The translations under genes were made by a program, and so were the position numbers. Below the pieces are notes generated by a model. It ran no database searches and had not been told where the DNA came from. It was given only the letters and a program-made list of their open reading frames with translations. Below are positions 22,487-34,460 of a stretch of 64,000 bases of DNA, piece by piece. The stretch is from Spisula solida (taxonomy: Eukaryota; Mollusca; Bivalvia; Venerida; Mactridae), in NCBI GenBank assembly GCA_947247005.1, contig OX365955.1, positions 8,566,001 to 8,630,000 of the forward strand, in the 5' to 3' direction. Each line of letters starts with the position of its first letter. The first letter of the stretch is position 1.

Positions 22487-25400
22487 CTGAAAAAATAAAA
22501 AAAAAGTTTGATAAGAAACCAGATAAATCAGACAGGGAAGGCAACACTCAACATAAACAGCAGAGCATGAAAGCCGCAAAATGACAATGCATAGACCACA
22601 ATCACACGTCCCAACAACAAACACAAAACATGTCGTCACAACAAATAATTTCAGCGTGAAACTGATCGTAGACGAAATCGAAGTAGGCCCTATTAATATT
22701 AGTTTAAAACTGATTTCAGCTTGATTTATTTTTCTTCGTATAAATAGTGGAATAAGATCAACTGACATTTCACATCACGGCGAGTTTAGTATGTACAATC
22801 TCCTTACGGTGTTCGACAGTTTGTTTGTTTGTCAATAAATGGATGAATTGATGTTATAGTCGGGAGTCCATACGGAGAAAATGTGACGAGCCATGGCATC
22901 GGAGAGTAGAATGTGGCATCCATGCTATATGTTATCTTTGATATGTGTGCAATCTGAAACGGCCGGATGCCATCCGTGATTTTGCCTCCTTTTCTCAGAA
23001 TTAGGTCAAAGGTCAAATGAGTGCATTTTTTATATATCTCCCTCGAAATATCATTATATCTCTGTCAGTTTTCGGTCAAAAATTTTACAAATGGTATCTA
23101 AATGAAGCTAATGCACTGGGCTATTAATAAAAATAACTTTTTATTAATTCATGCATTTGTATACTCATGAATATTGATGAGAACACCTAAAATTAGCAAT
23201 ATGTTTCATAAAAATTCGACGTGTGTGAACCATCTATTTGTTATAATATCGTCATTTTTGCTATTTGAAAGCCTAAATGATTCTTATTTAATGGTGAGAT
23301 ACTAAGCTATTGATATGTTAACTTGACACTTACCTTCTCAATGATTTAAGGGCACACGTTTGCTTAAAGTGGGTGGGGGTTAAAATGACACATGAACCCA
23401 AACTAACATAATAGCGTCAACAGTATTATAAATAAGTAATATTGTGTTTGCATTGATTTAAATGGGATTACAAGTAACAACTATTATATTGGTTTTGAAA
23501 TGTACCAATTCATTTAAAATATGTCAACATTCGTTTAAGGAGGAATGAGCTTCCTAAACGTAGGCATACACGTGAGCTGGAATTAGTATTTTCGAGTTTA
23601 GTATGATAAATAAGAACAAACATAAAACTAGGTTCAAATTATGCTTTAGGAATATAAAAAGATGATGATAATCAAAATGATATTGCAAATTGTTCATACA
23701 CTTTTACTTGTTCCTTTGTAAAAGCTCAAAATAGGTGGGGAATGGTTCATTTTAAAGCATGAATACTGTTACATTATCTTATATTTCCATACAGCACCAG
23801 ATTGATATTTTAATTCATGTCTTGTTTAAATTAGAATGAATATAGAGTTAAAACATGCCTTTCGTGTTATAACATCTACAGAGTACCGAGAAACAACAGG
23901 TACCAATGCCCGTCCGTGGGAGCTTTGATCATTAAACACAAGGTGCATATACCCCCTTAAGTGCTTAAGACAATAACGTTCTTGGCAATTTTAAACTATG
24001 AATCTATACAGAAAACGCCACAAATCATTCATGAAACAATAGTGTATATATGTACAAATAAGACAAGTTACAATGTCGCTGTTTAGTTTTAGATTGATTG
24101 TGAACATTTACTGTGGATATATTAGCACATGAATTTACAAACACCTTCTCAGTTCAATGCAAGTAGTATAAAGAATTATTAGATCACGTCTTGATTTCTG
24201 TATTCATTATGGACGCATCGCGGCTTGTATCCGTATACAAGTGCCTGGTTGGTAGTTTGCTCTTGCGGTGTGCAGTTCGAGCGCATCACTTCACATCACT
24301 TGGGGAGCAGTGACCTAGAGGTAGGGACAGCGCTTCGGGTCGAAAGGTCCCGTGTTCAATCCCCGTCTCGACCACTGCTCAAATTTCTCAGAGCAAGAAT
24401 AACCCACATGCTCCACTCAACCAATGTGTGAATTGATACCTGTTAGGGCGATGTCTATACACGTTCGATAGTTCTGGGCGCCGCTGATAGATGTTGGCTG
24501 CACACTCACCAGGAGAGAAGTAGTCTCCCCAGGGAAACTCGAACACAGGGTTCCTTAGGTGGCCCAATGACCAGGGAAGTTAAAATGTCAAAGGGTGGCT
24601 GAACAGCTGAACTGTTGAAAGCAGCCCTCGAATATTAGTAACTTAACTTCTTTTTTAACTTCTTGGCGGAAGTATGTCAAGCCTTGTTTTATAGAGCTTT
24701 AACAAACAGGAGTCATTAACAAGTTTGTACAACTCTCAGTCTCATCTGAATGTACGTCTCTTCTAATATCCAACAGAAGTTCATATCTTTTCAAGCAGAT
24801 TAATAGTTTCACATCCCGTCAAAGAGAGAAACCCAACAATGATACGGTAGTCGTTTGGGGACATGTTCTGAGAATTATATGTACAGTACACAGTTTGGTT
24901 TTCTTTGATGGCACAACTTTCATACAGACTTGAATATTTGAATGCCGTCCCAGATGGTGATTCTATAAACATCTATATCATGCCATCCGATAATTATTTT
25001 AATACCTTTCATACTCTTCTTTAGCAAGTATGCAAACTAGGTTTGACTACAAATCAACACCAGAGAGACACAAGTCATACTTCAGACCTTTGCTGAAGAC
25101 TTATACATTGATCAGGTTGACAACATTTAATAGACAAACATAGCGAACCTTTTTTTATCAACATTATATAGATTACGTCAAATTTGGAAAATCTAAACAG
25201 TACAACCAAACAACAAAGTTGCGAATCTGCGAATATATCAAGCAAATTTAAGCTAACATGAAAATACTCGTGTCAAGTTTCCACAAAGGCTACCTACGAC
25301 AAATCTGAAAAATATTTTGGCCCAAATATTTTTAACATATTATATCTTGACAAATTCTACCTGTCTCATTCAACTATTATCAGACGTAGGCTTCCGGTAA

Positions 25401-28400
25401 CTGGGACAATTCCCCAGAACTTATCAGAGATAAGGAATTACACATTTGTCTATGTCTCTCGATACTACCGATTTTCTTGCAGAACCTGATTCCAACACAT
25501 CCCGAAGTCCCTAATTTCCATCGGGAGTAAATCATCGAGGCAGTTGGACAAACGTATAACTTCAGGACAACTCGGGAGTCATCCGATGTCTACCGATACC
25601 CCCACCCGATTACTCACGATGACCCAAAATGTCTCATGTAATACCCGAAGTTTCCATTCAAAATTGTAATCCCGAGACCGAGAATGTGTCCCAAATATCA
25701 CTGGAATGCCTAGCGCATAAGTTAACTTGGTAACTGGTATTCCCGAGTCTCTGGTGCGCTTCTGGGATGCCTTCCCGGGTTATTCCCGACATGACAGCGC
25801 GAATACATCGGGTAAAAATATGCATGCATTGAATTTCCCTGATATGTACATGTACTCGCGTTTTCACAAGATGTCTCCAGATTCCCCAAAACATTCATGA
25901 AACTTACCCGAGACACCGGATGCCTTCTCTGAGATAAATGGGATCATAGACGCCTGCAAAGCTCTTAAATTCATCGGAAGTACATCCCCGAGGAAGAGGA
26001 ATTGACGCATAACGTCTCGAGCACATCGAGAGTTTTTGCAATGCACCCCGATACTCCTTGATCATCATAATTCCTCCTGATGTCATAACTTGTCTGATGA
26101 CCTCCCATATACTTCCCCTAGACCACGAGCAACCTGTTTACGATGCCTCCCAAATCCATATTGGGAGTTCATCCCCTAGACAAAGACATACGCAGTGGGA
26201 AATGTATATGATTCAAGCGTCTCAATTGATACCTCGTGGCATTAAGAGACCGAGAACAAGACTGAAAACCGCAAGGCGAAGAACAGTAGAGGCCGAACCG
26301 GAGGAAAAACGGAATCAATGAAGAGAACTGAATAATAAATAAGTAAGGCATCCTTCGCTTGAAGCACCCAAAGCATAAAATGACCCTCGCATCTTTTGAT
26401 GACATTTGGCAAACTTCGCGTCTTTTCGTTGTCTTCTGTACATGGTGGTAGCTTTCTCTTACAACAAGCTCATTCTTTCTTAGTAACGTCTCTGACTTTG
26501 TTCGCAAACTAAAGGAAAGTAACTTAGCGACTTCGGTTTAACTGATTAGGAAGATATAATCGTTTGATTGTGGCATGGGCAATTCGACGCATCAGGCGAC
26601 TTTTTCTATCTCGTTTGAATGCAAGTTGTGTAGTCTTTATTGATAAGCTTATGATTTGTAAAGTCACAGTATAACGTTCAAAAAGGAAATTACTCTGACT
26701 TTGTTCGCAAACTAAAGGAAAGTAACTTAGCGAGTATCGACTTCGGTTTAACTCATTAGGAAGATATAATCGTTTGATTGTGGCATGTGGCAATTCGACG
26801 CATCGGGCGACTTTTTCTATCTCGTTTGAATGCAAGTTGTGTAGTCTTTATTGATAAGCTTATTATTTGTAAAGTCACAATAGAAACGTTGAAAAAGGAA
26901 ATTACTCATATGTGCATACTATACCGTCCTAATCATCGTTACTTACTACATATTGCTACTGATTAAAATAGCAACAAACTGTATCAACTAAGGCTTTATA
27001 AACATTGTGAAAGTACGGACAAGTCAGGGTACGAAAGAAATGAACTGCAATTGGCTAAGAATAACGTTTTCTTGTTCTCCAATACGACTCTATACATGCA
27101 ACTAAAAGAACATACGTATACCCGGTAGTTTGTTAAAAAATACCAACTTATTAATTAAGAGGTTAATATACCAGGCGACATTTTACGTTGACGGCACTAC
27201 ATGTTTTCTTTGATTGGAATTGGTATAATTTGTATAATAACGGTAGAAACTACTGTTGTTTGCCGATGATTATAAGAATAAATAATACAGTTCTACATGT
27301 CATGTACAAACATATATTGTGTAATGAGACATATGTGTTGCATTTTGTATAATTATTAAAAGGAATTGCTTGTTTATCACTCAGATATAGATCCTTATTT
27401 GGACGCTATTTGTCATACATGTTCAATACATTATCAATATTCATAAATATGCAAATGAGTTAATTAGCATAATATTTAAGTAAGTTAAAATCAATTTCCA
27501 CGAATAAATCATATTTTGATATAAGGAATATGTTTAATGAGTGTTTAATGTTGATTCTGACTGTATTGAGATTTTTACGTTCTGTTTTAAATTTACCCCC
27601 ACCCACCTTTGGCGGTTATTCTCGGTGGAATTAAATTATATTTATCTATAAAAATATACATTTAACGAAAGCCCTATGTCTTCACATGATTTTGGTACAA
27701 TTCGGATCTTTAAATATTAGAAATAAGGAAGATATGGCATATATATGTCAACTATAATAGTAGATTTTTAACGAAATTTTACAAATGTTTGACTTCCTCA
27801 TTAATATTCATGAGTATGCAAATGTGATAATTTGCATAAAATCATTGCAAATGATGAACCAATTCATTAGCTTCATTTTGATACCATTTTGACCATTCTA
27901 CCTGTAGCATTGACCAAGATATGGTGCAATTTCAAGTTGATGTATGCTATATGCACTTAATTGACCTTTGACCTCATTTATGACCTTCATAGAGGGTTTT
28001 GCGCGTGGCATCCACCCAAACCATATACATTGAAACACTTCTACTAAAAAATGCCATGGACCACGAAAAATAAGCGACTTTTGTGCTGATGGACTCCCAA
28101 CTATTAGCCCTGACAAATAACAGCCAAACTAACTTAAACCATTACCGAAATATTGAAAAGCGAGAAGATACTATTTCTAAGAACAAAATTCATTACCGTT
28201 GATTCGTTTTCTTTTCGATTTGTCTGGGTGTCGCCGCATCTTTGTGTGTCAAATGCTTCTTTACCTTCATGTGCCAGAACTGACTTCCACACTGTACCAG
28301 GTATCGAAAACAATTTTCTATATGTTCCGAACAAGTAGCTGCCATGTAAATCTTCACAACCAATATCCCCAGCCCAAGGAAAGTCAATACATATGCTTTG

Positions 28401-30218
28401 GGACTCTATAATACGAGGGTCGTCAACGCCAGTTGGTATGAACTCTACCGAGCATTGTTTTGCGGCTTCCAATAGAAAAATGGCATCAGGGAAGAGCCAT
28501 GTCTGCACTGGTTTATCACATTCAATTCTGATATCAAACGTGAAAGTATGTTTCTGTTTACGACTCATGTGACAAAACAGACAACTAAAAGACGTTGGTT
28601 GATACACGATGGTTTCGTTGTCATGGCAGCATCCTATACATGTATGGGGAGCGGATAACGGATGGCATTGTTCATTTGGAATTACTGACTCGCTGCAAAA
28701 ATAATAACCAACAATATATTTTCCAATCACATCATCAGAAATATTTTTTGGAACTTTAAAGTATTTTAAAGATGCCAACAAGTGATCAAAGGCTTTGAAA
28801 TAACTTGCACAATCATAAGCTGGTTCCGTGTTATATAAAGCATCTCCGTTAAAACACGAGATGATGTCGTTAAGTTTGGTACAATCTGTTATCGACTTTT
28901 TGCATTTCTCATATTCAAAAAATGTTTGGAAGCCACACTGCAAATCAGCATTTACGGTTGAATAATTTATAGCCCAGTTCAGATCTATTTCACTGGTCTG
29001 ATTGTTGTCAACTGAAACATATATTGGTTGTTTAAAATCGCCATCGTTTGTTTGATTCCAATAAGTATTTTCGTCAGCAGACATCTTATCGTTTCTAACC
29101 TGTGATTTGTACAATCCACTTAACGTATCAACTATGATTGAAGCAGGAATGTTTGCTATTTTCAACCAAATTTCCTTTACAGATGTAACTTCAGCTCGTG
29201 TAGTTGACATTCCGTTGCATATTCGACAATATATGTTCTTGTAAGGTGAATGGTATGGCGTTTCTGGTTCGTACGAACACCTTTCAAGTATATATGCATT
29301 GAATTCAAACCACAAACCTGTAACATTACATTGATCTATCTTATGTATTAGTTCATAGTAATCTTCCGCCAAGCCAGGGTTACACATATAGCAGAATGGA
29401 TTTTTAAAACTGTTGTAAGGATACACTATTTTCTGACAAGCGTAGTCAATCGCTACGTCATATTGTTGCCATGTGCCACTCTCGTTACAAGACTGGGTTA
29501 AATTTTCAATATATTTTTCCATAAACAGATAATATCGGTTATATCTGAATCTATGAACTTGGTACTCGTGCCCCCCGCACGCAGCTGGTACAAAATCGGC
29601 GTATAAATCAGGAATTTCGTAACGTATATCACACAATGTCTCGTTTAAGCCGTTTCGTAGGTCTGTGAATGAATTCACCCGAGGATCATAAGGACCTCTA
29701 ATACAAACGGCTGCAGGGATCCACATTATCCGATCGTCGTCAAGTTCTCCATTACAATTGGCGAAGAAATTGTTCTTATACGTGAGTTTGGTTCTCTCGG
29801 ACGTGACAGGCTTAGTTTCATTGTCTGTAACTTCGATGTGCGGTGGACACTGGCCGATCATGTTGTATGATTCACTGTCGAAACCGTATAGGCTTGTCCC
29901 GACACACTCGTAGTTTAGATACCCATACCATACACTTGGACAGCAAGCGTTATACATCGTGCAGTTAGGGTGACATGTACAATTCTGCTCACAATCGGTA
30001 TTTATCAAAATGTCAGTAATATTTCCAATATCAGGCTTCGACTCTGCACAAAAATCGAATGGACAAATCTTAGCAAACTCGGACCAGAGCTCGCCGATTG
30101 TTAAATTGTTCAATAAATACCTTGATATCGTATCCTCAATTTCATTTTGGTTTGCTTTGTCCACCCCGCTGTACAAACACCAGGTAAAAACAACTAACCA
30201 ATACACGTTCATTTCCAT
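20918..30218 (-). CDS. Family B / adhesion-like GPCR, two exons
   Basis: Seven-transmembrane receptor of the secretin/adhesion/Methuselah type at the plasma membrane. Exons 30218-28197 (674 codons) and 22486-20918 (522 codons plus stop), joined in phase 0 (donor gtaatg, acceptor ttttcag). The protein starts with a signal peptide (MNVYWLVVFTWCLYSGV). A Cys-rich block at about residues 76-94 (CEQNCTCHPNCTMYNACCP) resembles a somatomedin B domain. A long ectodomain with many Cys and Asn-X-Ser/Thr sites follows. The second exon has seven hydrophobic segments and family B signs: DLRTVAGQNNMNLVICLF (TM2), conserved Cys before TM3 (LCQIFG) and in loop 2 (IICFLTNQ), and FNTLQGFLIFISFVVN (TM7). I see no clear GPS cleavage motif, so autoproteolysis is doubtful. 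Ligand and G protein unknown. Confidence 0.85.
24301..24656 (+). repeat. SINE, copy 2, with tRNA-like head
   Basis: The head has TGACCTAGAGGTAGGGAC (A-box-like) and GGTCCCGTGTTCAATCCC (B-box-like). The body aligns with the reverse complement of 1470-1735. Full-length relative to copy 1. Confidence 0.65.
25380..26100. repeat. CCCGA-rich irregular repeat block
   Basis: The pentamer CCCGA and its complement TCGGG recur many times over about 700 bp, many as CCCGAG or ATCGGGAG. Spacing is irregular. GC content is higher than in its surroundings. Small reading frames here are not gene-like. Confidence 0.5.
26492..26905. repeat. 204-bp tandem duplication
   Basis: TCTGACTTTGTTCGCAAAC starts at about 26491 and again at about 26694. 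The two units are nearly identical, differing by a few substitutions and a small insertion near GCGAGTATCGAC. Confidence 0.9.
28197..30218 (-). CDS. GPCR exon 1: signal peptide and ectodomain
   Basis: 674 codons from the ATG at 30218 to the donor gtaatg after ...NRKENEST. Another ATG follows two codons later and is an equally good start. Rich in Cys pairs (for example ICPFDFC, CYMCNPG, CRICNG, CIGCCHD, CLFCHMS), which implies a disulfide-bonded secreted region. The open frame to 28134 beyond the donor is intron. Confidence 0.83.
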
Positions 30219-30789
30219 AGTGTTTTGTTCAACTTTAATTTGCCATAAAACATGTTATCTACATCTTCTAGCAAATCTGTACAACTGAAATGCTTGATTT
30301 TAGTATTGGTGTTTTAACATCAGCTCATATATATACCATTCGATGTATATACACCAGCACGTAATTGACAGCTAGGAGCAGCCAATCAAATCGGGTTTCT
30401 GGTAAACTCCACAGTCAGTATGTTCGACGCACTTTCTCATTTGTAACTGAGGTTTAGACAGACATGCATTACACCCAATGAATTCGAAATAACGGTAACT
30501 TAAACGTCTGGAAATGTTCATTTCATTATACGTACATTGTATTGTTTTTTTTCAACTTAATAATTTCTTATCACAGAAGTCAGTATTTTCACGAGTGGCA
30601 TCTTCACGATTGAAAATTGATTTTTGTGTGATCACGTATGAAAAACAAATAATTTTTATGATCTTTCACCAAAAACAAAAAAATGTATTTATCATATGCT
30701 TCCAATTCTCACTTGGAATAAGAACGAACGGCATGACAATTTTGGCGTCATAACGACTGAACGCATAATTTGAAACATGATGCCATTAG
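30219..30789 (-). promoter_or_regulatory. Upstream region of GPCR gene
   Basis: Follows the GPCR start codon and should hold its 5' UTR and promoter. I see no definite TATA box or initiator. The small open frame at 30514-30753 is not gene-like. Confidence 0.3.
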
Positions 30790-31165
30790 TAAGTAAGCAA
30801 GTAAAGTCTTAATTTTACGAGGCTAACATATTTACAATAATGAAATCTTCCATATGGGCCTCAATATAAATATACATATGGGTACATTACATAATAGACA
30901 AGTTTACAATTATAAATAACATCTATAGTATTTAAAATTACAAAGAAACTGGTAAGACCACACTATTGAACAAAGTATATGATTTCTGAAAATAAACATT
31001 CTATCACTTACATTTCTAAATAGTAAATTGGCATAATAGCAATTGGTAAAATTATATTGGACTCAAAAATATATTCACATGATGGGTCTGTTTATTACAA
31101 TGCTTAACTATGGTTATTTCCATTTTATGTATGCATTTTGGAATTTTTGTATTGGGTCTGCTGCT

Positions 31166-34039
31166 TATGGCAAGCCAAATGTCCAATAATTTCGTAAACC
31201 CATGTTTACGGTCGTAAAACTAGGTTTTACGAACGTAAAACCAGGTTTTACGAATGTTAACCCATATTTTCGAGCGAAAACATAGGATAACGTCGTAAAG
31301 CATAGTTCACGCTCGTAAACATAGGTTCACGTTCGTAAACCTATGTTTACGGTCGAAAACATGGGTTGTATTTCGTAAACTATGGTTTACGAGCGTGAAC
31401 CAGGGTTTACCAGCGTAAACATAGGTTAATGGTCGTAAACATAGGATAACGACCGAAATCAGCAGTTAAATCGAGAAACCTAGTTTATCAAACGTAAAAC
31501 TAAGATTTTCAAATAAACTATGAATTTCGGGCGTAAACATGGGTTTACGGACGTGAACCTATGTTTACGAGCGTGAACCTATGTTAACGAACGTGAACCT
31601 ATGTTTACGAACGTTAACCCATGTTTTCAAGCGTGAACTATAGTTCACGGGCCTGGCATGTATTTCTTGTGTCCAGTTATTACGTGAACCATGGTTTACG
31701 GTCGAAAAACTAGGATGAACGATCGATAAACTAGGTTTTTCGAACGTAAATGCAAATTAAGCTGTTTTTTTCAATCGAAATCATAGGATAACGCCGTAAA
31801 CTATAGTTCACGCTCGTAAACATAGGTTCACGTTTGTAAACCTATATTTACGGTCGAAAACATGGGTTGCAGTTCGTAAACATAGGTTTACGCCCGTAAA
31901 CATAAGATAACGGCCGTAAACCATAGTTTACGGACGTGAACCCATGTTTACGAGCGTAAAACCAGGTTTATCGAATTGTATTTATGATTTTCGACCAGTA
32001 TCTATGATTTACGAGCAAAGCCAATCAAAACATCGTATTGCCCAAATGGGAATCAAGAAACTGGAAATATTTCTCAAAAGACTAAAATGGTAGACTATTT
32101 AGAAATTGATGAATAAGAGAAATCGCGGTTAAAGAGTAATTTACGTCACAATACATGATCGGACCAGAGGGACAGACCAGGCTGGATGAAACCCCACGGA
32201 AGGGAGGGAGACCTTAGATACATATGCGTACAACATATACGAGCATGCTAAGCACTGCATGAGTGCACCTACCTCTAATTTCGTTTAGAAAGTGTGGCTT
32301 TTTAATGTGTCTAGTGCATAACACCGATACACAGCTTTCTTGCACATTTAACAAGATAATTTGAAGTTCACATCGTCAGATATAGCGGAAATGATACAAA
32401 TAAAATTTCATAAATATCCCGTTCCCATGCCGGTGATTTACACAGGACCTCTAGAATGACAGCCTTGTGCGATAGCACAGAGCTATAAGACCTGTTTTAA
32501 CTAGTCATTAACTCTTATGGTAGATGATTTAATCATTTTATATACATGTAATTGATGTTATATACTCGACGTAAGCGTACGTAGATCTATCTAGACTTCA
32601 AAGTAGATCTTTCTCGGGCCTACATGTATAATTAGACTAGGCTTACTAACACATGATTTTATAAAAAAACGATTCTACAGCGAAATTAATGTTCTATTAA
32701 TTGCCTAGCATCGGATCATAATGCGAAAATAAGAATGTGCGAACATCAACGAAGATCTATAGACAGCTATATTGAATATTTATTATGATCGTTTTTTGCG
32801 TATGACGTCATATTGCTATAACAGAAATTGTTTGAGCCGACCCCCAATTAGCGTGACTGGCGTTTAGTGCGCATGTCTCGACTGTCGGATAAAAATAAAT
32901 CGAGGATTTCTTGAGCGCTTGTACTTTCGGTTTGAGAAAACTGGTTTAAGTCCAATTTTATTAAAAACACGTGCATATCTTTTACATTTTGGGTTAGTAT
33001 TTGTGAATTTACGTTGATTGAATGTGAATTAGCTTTTTGTAAGTAACTATGCTGGTTTTCCGGCCAAAATCGGAATAACTACCTTTAATGGACGATGTGG
33101 GGATCTGAAAACAGAAGGTGTGATTCGATTGGCTGAACTCGTAAACCATAGATACAAGTTCGTAATGCATGGATACGGGAGCGTAAAACATAGTTACGAG
33201 CGTAAATCATAGATACGACATTCGTAAACCATAGTTTACGGGCGTGAACATATGTTTACGGTCGAAAACATGGGTTGTAGTTCGTAAACATAGGTTTACG
33301 CTCGTAAACTATGGTTAACGCTCGTAAACATAGGTTCACGTGGAACTTCGTAAACCTATATTTACGATCGAAAACATGGGTTGCAGTTCGTAAACATAGG
33401 TTCACGCTCGTAAACATAAGATAACGACCGTAAACCATAGTTTACGGACGTGAACCCATGTTTACGAGCGTAAAACCTAGTTTTTCGAACGTGAACATGG
33501 GTTTACGTAATTATTGGACAATTTACTTGCAATAACCATATCAAAGTTTACGAGCAACAACCTATGTTTACGGGCGTGAACTTGGGTTTACGAGCGTAAA
33601 CCATAGTTCACGAACGTGAACCTATGTTTACGTTCGTTAAACTAAGTTTCTCGGACATAACTATCAATTTCAGTCGTTATCCTATGTTCACGAGTGTGAA
33701 CCCATGTTTACGCTCGTAAACCCATGTTCACGTTCGTAAACCCATGTTCACGGGCGTAAACCCATGTTTACGGTCGAAAACACAGGTTAATGTTCGTAAA
33801 CTGTGGTTTACGCTCGTGAACCGGGGTTCACGAGCGTAAACATAGGATAACGGCCGTAAACATAGGATAACGGTCGAAATTCATAGTTCAATCGAGAAAA
33901 CTAGTTTATCGAACGTTAACCCATGTTCACGAGCGTAAACAATGGTTTACGACTGTTATCCTATGTTTTCGCTCGAAAATACAGGTTAACATTCGTAAAA
34001 CCTGGTTTTACGTTCCATAGCTTGCCATAGCTTGCCATA
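31166..34039. mobile_element. Element built of 20-bp palindromic units
   Basis: 2,874 bp, ends TATGGCAAGC and GCTTGCCATA (inverted), flanked by GCT at 31163-31165 and 34040-34042. Most of it is an array of 20-bp units of the form CGTAAAC-NNNN-GTTTACG-NN, each a near-perfect palindrome, in three blocks: about 31192-32015, 33138-33513 and 33549-34013. A non-repetitive 1.1-kb core lies at 32020-33130 with no reading frame of note. An inner inverted pair, CCAAATGTCCAATAATT at about 31175 and AATTATTGGACAATTTAC at about 33515, may mark an older inner element. It is inserted in the LINE above. I do not recognise the family; the 3-bp duplication alone does not assign it. Confidence 0.8.
32020..33130. 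other. Non-repetitive core of palindrome element
   Basis: About 1.1 kb between the first and second palindrome blocks. AT-rich with no long open frame on either strand, so no transposase is carried. The element is therefore non-autonomous or a remnant. Confidence 0.6.
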
Positions 34040-34460
34040 GCTGCTCGTACTGATTTTGGAATATCATTCCATATCTTTGGTCCCGAGTAGGCCAGTGATT
34101 CTCTAGAAAAGTCAAACTTTGGTGATGGCACAAATAGTTTTTCATTTGCTATTGATCTAATATTACATGAATGAACTTGGTATTTATTTATGTATTTTTT
34201 GGAAACTCATTATCATTGAGTTATATGTACACAAGACTTAATTTTTTATCTTCAACCCTTGGGTCTAATTTTATCCAATGAAGTTTCTTGAAAATAAGTT
34301 CAAAGGGGGTGTCTAAGTATTTTACGTCAAGAATGATGCGTGCTGTCCGTTTTTGAAATTCAATGATTTCGTCGATTAATGTTTTGTTTGTATTAGCCCA
34401 AATTAATCAGCAATAATCTAGATGCGGAAGGGCGTTAGGTGCTGCCGTCGTTTCTGTGTG

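Larger units (their letters stand above)
22854..28105. mobile_element. 5.25-kb unit with ~0.5-kb inverted repeats in GPCR intron
   Basis: Left arm 22854-23388 and right arm 27590-28105 align as inverted repeats along their length. Outer ends read TAGTCGGGAGTCCAT and, in reverse complement, TAGTTGGGAGTCCAT. Shared inner blocks in order: CCATGGCAT, GGATGCCA, AGGTCAAAGGTCA, AATGAAGCTAATG, ATACTCATGAATATT, GGTGGG. The arms are clearly diverged. No transposase is visible between them; the interior holds a SINE, a 204-bp tandem duplication and a CCCGA-rich block. It could be an old long-TIR transposon or foldback element. Confidence 0.6.
30790..34460 (-). pseudogene. CR1-like LINE 3' end, interrupted by palindrome element
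   Basis: Minus-strand LINE remnant in two parts, 34460-34043 and 31162-30790. The first encodes the usual reverse transcriptase C-terminal region (EFQKRTARIILDVKY, PFELIFKKLHWIKLD, ESLAYSGPKIWNDIPKSV) with internal stops. The second continues it (ADPIQKFQNAYIKWK then stop) and ends in a 3' UTR with a CTTGCTTACTTAC-type tail near 30790. The interruption is the 31166-34039 element. Dead copy. Confidence 0.85.

Noticed and set aside
22487..22768. Extension of the receptor reading frame upstream of 22486
   Set aside because: A strong polypyrimidine tract and ttttcag precede 22486, and the upstream residues look like translated intron. The join to 28197 is in phase.
24301..24400. tRNA gene
   Set aside because: A- and B-box-like motifs are present but the arms do not pair into a cloverleaf, and the sequence continues into a repeated SINE body.
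31192..34013. CRISPR-like array of regular repeats
   Set aside because: The 20-bp units are contiguous palindromes with 2-nt spacers, not repeats separated by unique 25-40-nt spacers. There are no cas genes and the DNA is eukaryotic.
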